13,086 bases of DNA from CAYQTK01 sp964420375 (GTDB lineage Bacteria > RBG-13-61-14 > DATKZS01), in assembly GCA_964420375.1 (NCBI GenBank), contig CAYQTK010000109.1:1-13086 (forward strand). Direction: 5' to 3'. The translations under genes were made by a program, and so were the position numbers. Position 1 is the first letter of the stretch; each line of letters opens with the position of its first letter. The notes below the pieces were generated by a model, which did not search any database, was not told the DNA's origin, and saw only the letters and a list, made by a program, of their open reading frames with translations. Below are positions 7,167-13,086 of the stretch, piece by piece.

Positions 7167-9273
7167 CCTCCAGGGGAGCGGACGGGCCGGTCTCTACTTC
7201 TTCCGGAGAAGGGGCCGGGCTTTGCGGATCAACAGGAAGTTGATCTTCTTCCCGCGGCTGAACCTCTTGCGGACTTTCTTCCGGAGGAGCCTCGAAAGAC
7301 AGTGACTGCGATTGGGGGTCCACGGGGAGGCTTTCCGGCTCTTGCTCGTAGTCGCGCACAATCGGTCCCGCGGACACCGGCCTTTCATCCGATATCTCGG
7401 GCTGGTCCTGTCGGGGAGGGGCAACGTCAACTATGTCCTCCCACTTGCCTGCGCCTGCCGGCGGGCTTTGCGCGCTTTCTTCAGAAGATGATTCCTGGAA
7501 CTCGGAAGGCGCCAGTTCGACGGATTTGTCATGTTCTGCGCCCGCTTCATCCAGAGCCACCGGCTCGGTGTCCGGCGGGGGAAGATCAGCCTCCGCTTCT
7601 CCTGCGAAGAAGTCGTCCAGCGTTTCCTGTGAAGGCGTATAGTCGCCTAGGTTGGCGGGGGCTTCAATCTCTTTCTCCTCGTCTGCAACCGCTTGCGTCC
7701 ATTCTTCTTCTGCTTCGTCGGCCACCGCTTCCATCCATTCTTCGGACTCATCGGCAGGCGAAGCTTCTTGTTGAAGGTCCGCTTCCAGAGGTTCTGCTTC
7801 GACGGGATATTCTTCCTGCGGAGGGGGGGGCTGTTGTTGGCCCGGGTCCATGGGAAGCAAATCCTGGTCTGCTGCGGCTTCCTCCGGGTGGGGCTTGGAG
7901 GATTCGGCAGGCTCGTCTTCTTTCCAGGTCTCTTGTGGCGGCTGTCCCGGCGAGGTCATGTCCATTTCCGCGCTCGCCTGCGTTACTTCGTCCATGGTGC
8001 CCAGGCCGGCAACTCCGGGCATGGTCTTTTCCTGGTCGGAGATGCTCTCCCTCCCCAGATCGGCTCCGGCCCGGGCCCGTTCCGCCAGGGGAGGCACTGC
8101 CGGTCGAGCGGGTTTGCGTGCCTTTACAAGCTTCTCGCCTGCCAGGCTGGCTGCATGTATTGCCGCACCCACAGCCACGGCCTCGTCCGGGTTGATAGAC
8201 GTGTCCGGTTCTTGACCCAGGAACTCCGTGGTCTTCTTTCTCACCAGGGGCATCCTGGTCATTCCTCCCACCATGATGACGTTGTCAATGTCCTTTATGT
8301 CCATGCTCACGTCCTGGAGGAGTTTTTGAAATATCTCGTGGGTCCTGTCCACCAGGTCTTCGACCATGGACTCGTACTGGTCTGCAGTAATAATAGCTTC
8401 GACCCCCGCCCACCTGTTGATGTCCGGACATATGGCGGGCAGGTTTATCTCGACCTCGCTCTTGTTGGACAGGCTGATCTTGGCCCGCTCGGCAGCGTCT
8501 TTCACCCGCTGGTGGGCTATCTTGTCGTTGTAGATGTTGATCTTGTACTTCTTCTGTAAGTCCTTTACCATGTAGTCCACCAGTCGGTTGTCAAAGTCCT
8601 CGCCGCCCAGGTAGGAGTCTCCCGCAGTTGCTACTACCTCGTAGACCCCCTGGCCGATGGAAAGGATGGAAAGGTCGAAGGTCCCGCCTCCCAGGTCGTA
8701 GATGGCCACGGTCTGTTCGGCGTCGTTCTGGTACCCGTAAGCCAGGGCCGCGGCAGTGGGCTCGTTGATGAGCCTTACCACGTCCAGACCGATCATGGAC
8801 CCGCACTCGCGGGTGGCTTTTCTCTGGGGATCGGTAAAGTATGCCGGAACGGTAATGACGGCTTTCTTGATATCCTGGCCCAGCGCTTTTTTGCCGATCC
8901 TGGTAAGATACTTCAGGATGATGGCCCCCACCTCGACGGGTGTCAGGTGCCGGTCCCGGCCGGTGATCAGTATGTTTCCTTCCTCGTCTCTCTGTATCTT
9001 ATAACCGAAGTGTTTCTTGGCGTCCTGCACGCGGGGATCGGTGTACCTTCTTCCGATGAGACGCTTGGTGGCCCAGATGGTGCTGTAAGGATCGCTGATG
9101 ACCTCGGCCTTTGCCTGCGGCCCGACAAGTATCTTGCCGCCCTCCATGATGTGGATGTACGAAGGGGTCACCCGGTTGCCTCTGCTGTCGGGAACGACCA
9201 CCGGCTCGCCGTCCATCACCGCGGCGAGCACACTGGTCGAGGTCCCCAGATCGATGCCTACGATCTTGTCCAT
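7167..9273 (-). CDS. Long-linker Hsp70, N-terminal part (ATPase domain plus acidic linker)
   Basis: The 5' part of the Hsp70 gene that continues at 6213-7066; 702 residues are visible. Residues 1 to about 383 are a full Hsp70 nucleotide-binding domain: GIDLGTSTS (6-14), catalytic K70 (ATKRLIGRR), VITVPAYFTDPQRKATR (allosteric Pro and Arg present), LINEPTAAALAYG, DLGGGTFDLS with T198, AERAKISLS, VGGMTRMP and AVAVGAAIHAA. The J-domain docking Arg before INEPT is present. In DnaK the substrate-binding domain follows within about ten residues. Here about 319 residues of Pro/Glu/Asp-rich low-complexity sequence follow before the gap, including a QQQPPPP tract and sparse hydrophobic islands (LDDFFAGE, KWEDIVDV). 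It is likely an ATP-dependent chaperone with a disordered arm. The start at 9273 is chosen over the upstream in-frame ATG at 9306 because GGAGG (9282-9286) lies 8 nt before it and IVGIDLG follows at once. Its likely J partner is the gene 180 nt upstream. Confidence 0.9.
7672..7743 (-). repeat. Twofold 12-codon repeat in the Hsp70 linker
   Basis: Two adjacent 12-residue units, EEWMEAVADEAE (7743-7708) and EEWTQAVADEEK (7707-7672), lie in tandem within the acidic linker. The conserved Trp plus Ala-Val gives each unit a short hydrophobic face in an otherwise polar region, as expected for a helical binding motif. No function is known. Confidence 0.75.
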
Positions 9274-9341
9274 GAACACTCCTCCGCTCTTATTGAGAGG
9301 GCACATCTGCGCAAACCTTGGCCCCCTCTTTTCTTCTTTTT

Positions 9342-9371
9342 ATTTTAGCCGGGCGAATGGTGGTTATGCAA
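9342..9371 (-). promoter_or_regulatory. Possible internal promoter for the long-linker Hsp70
   Basis: The 180-nt gap between the J-protein and the long-linker Hsp70 is the largest in the cassette and is AT-richer than its flanks. On the minus strand it reads TTGCAT (9371-9366), 18 nt, then TAAAAT (9347-9342, 5 of 6 to the -10 consensus). The -35 matches only 3 of 6, so this is weak. I see no sigma-32-like CCCCAT box and no CIRCE inverted repeat. An imperfect hairpin (CCAAAGCTTGCTTCGG, 9381-9396) is present but has no T-run. Confidence 0.3.
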
Positions 9372-9453
9372 TGTGCCTTTCCAAAGCTTGCTTCGGTCGG
9401 GAACATTTTGAATAAGCCTTTTTCAAGAATCGTTCGGCAGAACACGGGGCGGG

Positions 9454-9987
9454 TCAGGATTTTTTCTTTCTCATCTTCAAGGTCTCTTCCACTTCCTGGA
9501 GCTTGGCCTTGAAGGTTTTGTTGTTGGGCTCCATCTTGGCGGCGAGTTGGAGATTTATCTTGGCGCCGTTGTAGTCCTTGTTGTTCATGGCCGTCTTGGC
9601 CATCTGGTAGTATTTTTTCCCCATGGGAGTCTGTCCCTGGTCCTCGGGTTCCTTCTGACCTGCTTCCTCCATCATTTTGGGGTCGAACCTGAGGAACTTC
9701 TCCCGGTTGGAACCGTTTATTGCCCTGGTGTAGACCGGTCTTTTCAGGGGGTCGGAGAGGACCTTGTATGCTTCGTTTATCCTTTTAAAAACCTTGGTGA
9801 TAAGCGCCACCAGCGCCGGGTCTTCATTGTAGTACTTGTCGGGATGAAAAATCCGGGACTGCTTGAAATAGGCCCTTTTTATCTCTTCGGAAAACGCATT
9901 CTGCTTTACCTTGAGAATCTGGTAGTAGTCCATGTCGTCAATGATCCGGGCTAGTGACATGACCTCTTTTTTTAACTGGGGGTCCAT
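9454..9987 (-). CDS. J-domain co-chaperone with TPR-like C-terminus
   Basis: A 177-residue cytoplasmic class C (J-domain only) protein. The J domain spans residues about 20-90: YYQILKV, then IKRAYFKQSRIFHPDK with the invariant HPD at 48-50, and FKRINEAYKVLSDPLKRPVY. The HPD loop stimulates ATP hydrolysis by Hsp70. It lacks the Gly/Phe region, zinc fingers and CTD substrate domains of DnaJ (about 375 residues). Residues about 120-165 resemble a single TPR hairpin (GKKYYQMAKTAMNNKDYNGAK, then AAKMEPNN), and the tail is Lys-rich (KMRKKKS). AAAGGAG (9991-9997) precedes the ATG at good spacing. It lies 50 nt after the upstream Hsp70 stop and 180 nt before the long-linker Hsp70 start, so it is probably a dedicated partner of one or both. 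Confidence 0.88.
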   Translation of the reverse strand: MDPQLKKEVMSLARIIDDMDYYQILKVKQNAFSEEIKRAYFKQSRIFHPDKYYNEDPALVALITKVFKRINEAYKVLSDPLKRPVYTRAINGSNREKFLRFDPKMMEEAGQKEPEDQGQTPMGKKYYQMAKTAMNNKDYNGAKINLQLAAKMEPNNKTFKAKLQEVEETLKMRKKKS

Positions 9988-10037
9988 CGCTTCTCCTTTA
10001 CTTAAACGATATATTTATGGACTTCGGGGGTCTGGGA

Positions 10038-11630
10038 TCAGGTCTCGGCCTCTACTGCGGACACGTCCTCATTGCTGCCGAGCCGGGAGTGTTCTTCCTT
10101 CAGTTTCTTTATCTCCTCCTCGCTGAGACCGCCGGAGACGTTGAGCTGAACTGTCCGGGCCTTGCCTGTCTCCTCGTCCTGTGCGGTGACGTTTACGATC
10201 CCGTTGGAGTCGATCTCGAAGGTTACCCGGATTTTCGGCGTTCCTTTGGGGGCCTCGGGAATGTCGGTCAGCCGGAACTCTCCCATCAACTGGTTGTCTT
10301 TGCAAAACCGTTCTTCCCCCTGAAAGATGCGTATCTTAACCGCGGTCTGTCCGTCATGGGTGGTGGTGAAGACCCTGCTTTGCTCGGTGGGGATAGGGGT
10401 GTTCCTTTCGATAAGCACGTCCATGAGTCCGCCCGCGGTCTCGATCCCCAGCGACATGGGGGTCACGTCCAGGAGCAGTGCTCCGGTGGTGGATTCCCGG
10501 AGAGTGGATGCCTGGATGGCCGCTCCCATGGCCACCACCTGGTCGGGGTCTATATCTATCTTGGGTTCTTTAAAGAAGTAAGACTGGACCGCGTCCCTTA
10601 CAATGGGCATCCGGGTGGGACCGCCTACGAGTATAAGTGCGTCCAGGTCCTCTACGGTGAGGTGGGCGTCCTGGAGAGCTTCATCACAGACCTTGAAAGT
10701 CCGCTGGATCAGGTCGTGGACCATCTGGCCGAAGTAGTTGCGGTTGATATCGAGTTTAAGATCGGTGGTTTCACCTTCAACTTCTGCAATGGCCTCGAGT
10801 TCTATCTGGGTCTCCAGCTTCTCGGTAAGCTCTATCTTGGTCCGTTCCGCGGCGTCCTTGAGGCGCTGAAGCGCGTTGCGGTCGTTGCGGAGATCATAAT
10901 CGTGCTCCCGCATGAACCTCTCCGCCATGTAGTCGATAAGCCGGTCGTCAAAGTCGTCACCGCCCAGGTACATGTCTCCCGCGGTGGATATGACCTCGTA
11001 GACGTCGTCTCCTATCTCGAGGATGGAGATATCAAAGGTGCCGCCTCCCAGGTCGTATATGGCCACCTTCTGCTGGAGACCTTTGCCGAAACCGTAAGAC
11101 AAGGCCGCGGCAGTGGGTTCGTTTATGATCCGGAGTACGTTCAACCCGGCAATGGTGCCCGCGTCCTTGGTGGCCTGTCGCTGCCCGTCGTTAAAGTTCG
11201 CCGGCACGGTTATCACCGCCTGGTCCACTTCTTCGCCAAGGTGGGCCTCGGCGATGTTCTTCATCTCGGTGAGGATCATGGCGCTGATCTCGGGACAGGA
11301 ATACTGCCGATCGTCTATCTGGATACGCACGCTCTGGTTGGGCCCCTCCACGATTTCGTAGGTGGAAACGGCCATGGCCTTTTTCACCTCCGAGCTGAAG
11401 AAGGGCCGGCCGATAAGCCGCTTGGACGAGTAGACCGTTCTGAGGGGCGCCTTGATAATGTAGGGCTTGGCTACGTTGCCCACAATGATCCCGCCGTCCT
11501 CTGTAAAGGACACGATGGAGGTCTGGATAGGCTCGTTGTCCCGGCCGTGAATTACCTTCGGAGCCTCCCCGTCCATATAAGCCACGCATGACGTGCTTGT
11601 GCCCAGGTCTATGCCGACTACTTTACCCAT
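10038..11630 (-). CDS. Lidless DnaK-like Hsp70 chaperone
   Basis: A 530-residue Hsp70 (canonical DnaK is about 640). The nucleotide-binding domain is complete: GIDLGTSTS (6-14), SSKRLIGRPF, VITVPANFNDGQRQATKDAG, RIINEPTAAALSYG, DLGGGTFDIS, YLGGDDFDDRL, AERTKIEL and VGGPTRMP. The interdomain linker ALLLDVTPMSLGIET is classical. The substrate-binding beta domain follows (SRVFTTTHDGQ, IFQGE, MGEFRLTDIPEAPKG, IRVTFEID, NVTAQDEETGK). The protein stops soon after SGGLSEEEIKKLKEE, so only the first lid helix remains. This is not the housekeeping dnaK: there is no grpE or full dnaJ beside it, and the lid is missing. GGAAGAG lies just before the ATG at 11630. It is the first gene of the cassette; no confident sigma-70, sigma-32 or CIRCE signal is visible upstream. 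ATPase function is near certain; the client range is unknown. Confidence 0.92.
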   Translation of the reverse strand: MGKVVGIDLGTSTSCVAYMDGEAPKVIHGRDNEPIQTSIVSFTEDGGIIVGNVAKPYIIKAPLRTVYSSKRLIGRPFFSSEVKKAMAVSTYEIVEGPNQSVRIQIDDRQYSCPEISAMILTEMKNIAEAHLGEEVDQAVITVPANFNDGQRQATKDAGTIAGLNVLRIINEPTAAALSYGFGKGLQQKVAIYDLGGGTFDISILEIGDDVYEVISTAGDMYLGGDDFDDRLIDYMAERFMREHDYDLRNDRNALQRLKDAAERTKIELTEKLETQIELEAIAEVEGETTDLKLDINRNYFGQMVHDLIQRTFKVCDEALQDAHLTVEDLDALILVGGPTRMPIVRDAVQSYFFKEPKIDIDPDQVVAMGAAIQASTLRESTTGALLLDVTPMSLGIETAGGLMDVLIERNTPIPTEQSRVFTTTHDGQTAVKIRIFQGEERFCKDNQLMGEFRLTDIPEAPKGTPKIRVTFEIDSNGIVNVTAQDEETGKARTVQLNVSGGLSEEEIKKLKEEHSRLGSNEDVSAVEAET

Positions 11631-11918
11631 TTTCTCTTCCTTTCCGGCTTATTAGGCTCATATCCTTGTTTTAAGCTTACCATAAAACCATGGTCCGTGG
11701 CAAACTGAAAGCAAGTTTTTTGTGTCCCGGTTTCCGGATAAGTGCCTCTCAAGCTGTCCGATTAAAAATTCTTCGTGTCCTCTGCTTCGACCGGGCTCCT
11801 TGACTCGACAGTTATTAATGGTATTTTTAATGTTAATGTTCGGAGTCTTCCAAGGCAAACCGGACCAAAAGGCCGGGTTGAAAAAAACTGACCGGCTGTC
11901 AACATGCGGGAGAATAAC
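11631..11918. promoter_or_regulatory. Divergent intergenic region between Hsp70 and sirtuin
   Basis: These 288 nt are AT-richer than the flanking genes and must carry the promoters of both divergent units. Only the sirtuin-side promoter (11800-11827) is reasonably clear. On the Hsp70 side the best match is TTGCCA, 18 nt, TAAGCT on the minus strand, which is poor. Three TTAATG words (11815, 11827, 11833) cluster at the sirtuin promoter. No small ORF with a ribosome binding site was found. Confidence 0.5.
11800..11827 (+). promoter_or_regulatory. Sigma-70-like promoter for the sirtuin gene
   Basis: TTGACT (11800-11805, 5 of 6) and TATTTT (11822-11827, 4 of 6) are separated by 16 nt. Transcription would start near 11834, leaving a leader of about 85 nt. 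The AT-rich setting supports the call, but the -10 box is only fair. Confidence 0.5.
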
Positions 11919-12719
11919 ATGGCCCCTTATGATGAAGCTGCCAAAATCCTGGCGGAGACTGACAAAGCAGTAGCCTTTACGGGCGCGGGCATATCAGCGG
12001 AGAGTGGCATACCAACTTTCCGGGACCCCGGAGGTTTGTGGGACCAGTTCGACCCCGCAGAGGTCGGCACCGTGCAAGGCATCATGAGAATGGTTGAAAA
12101 AAAGCCCCACGTGCTTCGCGACTTCCTATTGAACACCATCAAGATATTTGAAGACGCCAAGCCAAACCCCGCTCATTACGCCCTGGCCGAGCTGGAGAAG
12201 ATGGGCATATTGAACGCGGTCATCTCCCAGAACATCGACAACCTGCACGTGGACGCGGGCAACGCCAACGTGTTCGATGTTCACGGTAACATTTTCCGGG
12301 CGCGGTGCATAAGCTGCGGCCGGCGCTATCCCCTGGACAAGGCCGAGATTTTAAGGAAAGCACGAGAGACACTGGAGTCCGGTGAGTTCAACCTCCAGGA
12401 CGTTGTCGGGCTTATGCCCAAGTGCGAATGCGGGGGCATGACCCGGCCGGACGTGGTCATGTTCGGTGAAGCGGTACAGATGCTCCACCAGTCGTTTAAA
12501 GCGTCCTCCGAGTGCGAGGTCATGATCGTGCTGGGAACATCGGGAGTAGTCTATCCTGCCGCGGCAATGCCCCAACAGGCGCGACAGGCAGGAGCAGAAA
12601 TAATTGAGATAAACCCCAACGATAACTCCTTTGCCGCCTTAACAGACCTCTATATAAAAGAGCCCACCGGAGAAGCCATGCCCAAGATCATGGAAGAACT
12701 CCATAAGATCGCCGGATAA
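11919..12719 (+). CDS. Sir2-family NAD-dependent protein deacylase (sirtuin)
   Basis: A 266-residue cytoplasmic sirtuin that removes acyl groups from lysine using NAD+. The Rossmann-fold NAD site has TGAGISAESGIPTFRD (21-36), QNID at 104-107 and the catalytic His H122 (DVHGN). The zinc module has C130/C133 (CISC) and C169/C171 (CECGG), followed by RPDVVMFGE. GTSGVVYPAAAMP and IEINPND complete the fold, so all key residues are present. The Tyr-x-x-Arg pair that marks SIRT5/CobB desuccinylases appears absent in my by-eye alignment, which favours deacetylase activity. The ATG at 11919 has GGGAG (11908-11912) at ideal spacing; the in-frame ATG at 11904 has no such site but cannot be excluded. The gene is divergent from the Hsp70 cassette and has its own promoter. 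Hsp70s are known acetylation targets in other organisms, so a link is possible but unproven. Confidence 0.92.
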   Translation: MAPYDEAAKILAETDKAVAFTGAGISAESGIPTFRDPGGLWDQFDPAEVGTVQGIMRMVEKKPHVLRDFLLNTIKIFEDAKPNPAHYALAELEKMGILNAVISQNIDNLHVDAGNANVFDVHGNIFRARCISCGRRYPLDKAEILRKARETLESGEFNLQDVVGLMPKCECGGMTRPDVVMFGEAVQMLHQSFKASSECEVMIVLGTSGVVYPAAAMPQQARQAGAEIIEINPNDNSFAALTDLYIKEPTGEAMPKIMEELHKIAG

Positions 12720-12988
12720 AGCCCGCCACTATCGCCTTTTAAATGCGTATGTCACAACAGCATTGAAGAGCCTGATTTTTTCGCGAAAGGTTCCGGTTCC
12801 GAATCGACTCCTCCTGACCATGACGCGCCCGTTCCAGGCCGAATCCCCCTATGAAAACGACTTACCTTCAAACCCGCCCCCAAAAAGGCATGGCACCTCT
12901 CTACTCTAGCGCCTGTTGCGAAACAGAGGTTTTGCTGACTTTTGCGGCGCTGTTTAGGAGTGCGGCGGCTTGCTGTCCGCTTTTTCCG

Positions 12989-13008
12989 CCGGGAAGCTTT
13001 CTTCCCGG
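12989..13008. repeat. Inverted repeat, 8-bp stem
   Basis: CCGGGAAG-CTTT-CTTCCCGG is a perfect 8-bp stem with a 4-nt loop. On the + strand it is followed by AAATGCGC, so it lacks a terminator U-tract. Confidence 0.7.
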
Positions 13009-13053
13009 AAATGCGCTTCACAAGAGGCCCACAGTTTACGAGGCGCCTTTTTG

Positions 13054-13077
13054 TAAGTTCCGGCAAGCCGGAACTTA
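13054..13077. repeat. Inverted repeat, 11-bp stem
   Basis: TAAGTTCCGGC-AA-GCCGGAACTTA is a perfect 11-bp inverted repeat with a 2-nt centre. A TTTTT tract lies on its left (13048-13052) and not after it on the + strand. On the minus strand the hairpin is followed by A's, so it is not a standard terminator in either direction. It could be a protein-binding palindrome or part of a REP-like repeat. Confidence 0.7.
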
Positions 13078-13086
13078 TGAGTGCGA

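Larger units (their letters stand above)
12720..13086. other. Gene-poor 3' region with clustered inverted repeats
   Basis: These 367 nt hold no CDS I can support. The 104-codon minus-strand frame at 12752-13066 is Arg/Lys/Ser-rich, lacks a convincing ribosome binding site and is probably spurious. Inverted repeats cluster from 12913 on: CTGTT-GCGA-AACAG (12913-12926, GNRA loop), an 8-bp hairpin (12989-13008), the palindrome AGGCGCCT (13041-13048) and an 11-bp hairpin (13054-13077). None has the T-run of a clear terminator for the sirtuin gene. The region may be a dispersed repeat, or the edge of an element that continues beyond the window. Confidence 0.5.

Noticed and set aside
7693..8559. 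Long + strand open frames opposite the Hsp70 gene (also 7302-8195)
   Set aside because: They are antisense shadows of the GC-rich Hsp70 and linker codons, with Leu/Arg/Pro-rich or Phe/Val/Gly-rich translations and no recognisable domain.
10017..11591. 524-codon + strand open frame opposite the lidless Hsp70
   Set aside because: It covers nearly the whole of a conserved Hsp70 gene, and its translation is the antisense reflection of Hsp70 codons. There is no domain and no ribosome binding site.
11631..11760. CIRCE or sigma-32 heat-shock element upstream of the first Hsp70
   Set aside because: No TTAGCACTC-N9-GAGTGCTAA palindrome and no CTTGAA plus CCCCAT pair could be found.
11904..12719. Sir2-based anti-phage defence system
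   Set aside because: The protein is a compact, stand-alone zinc-binding sirtuin with typical deacylase motifs, and it has no fused or adjacent defence effector such as Argonaute, HerA or a TIR-like domain.
12752..13066. 104-residue minus-strand open frame as a real small protein
   Set aside because: It is Arg/Lys/Ser-rich, spans several perfect inverted repeats, shows no motif and no convincing Shine-Dalgarno sequence.

Overview
This is a draft-genome window (a 100-N scaffold gap lies at 7067-7166) from a moderately GC-rich bacterium. Its style suggests a deltaproteobacterial/Desulfobacterota-like or similar environmental lineage: a very long PAS/GAF hybrid histidine kinase with a 'VAHDFNN' H-box, an excisionase-type HTH fused to a receiver domain, strong Shine-Dalgarno sites, and a degenerate GCAAAGG repeat at the left end. 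There is no rRNA or housekeeping marker, so the taxonomic call is only a guess.

Left part (1-5417, + strand): a signalling pair. A near-consensus sigma-70 promoter (178-206) precedes a 195-residue protein with an N-terminal Xis/MerR-like HTH and a C-terminal receiver domain. After 68 nt comes a 1480-residue membrane hybrid histidine kinase: periplasmic sensor, two GAF, four PAS, HisKA, HATPase and REC domains. They are probably co-transcribed and may act together; no HPt protein is visible.

Middle part (11630 down to 5458, - strand): a co-directional chaperone cassette. In transcription order it encodes a 530-residue Hsp70 without the C-terminal helical lid, a 177-residue J-domain protein with a TPR-like tail, an unusual Hsp70, and a 244-residue SagB/ThcOx-type FMN oxidoreductase. 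The unusual Hsp70 has an intact ATPase domain and a lidless SBD-beta, separated by at least about 475 residues of acidic, Pro/Glu-rich low-complexity sequence. That insert carries 35-residue tandem repeats, and the assembly gap falls inside the repeat array. This gene and its neighbourhood are the most unusual content of the window.

Right part (11919-12719, + strand): a complete zinc-binding sirtuin, transcribed divergently from the first Hsp70. The remaining 367 nt (12720-13086) hold no convincing gene but contain several inverted repeats.

Working picture (inference): the J-protein could serve one or both Hsp70s. The long-linker Hsp70 may act as a tethered or scaffold-type chaperone. The flavin oxidoreductase and sirtuin could be physiologically linked through redox or protein acetylation state, but only gene order supports that.
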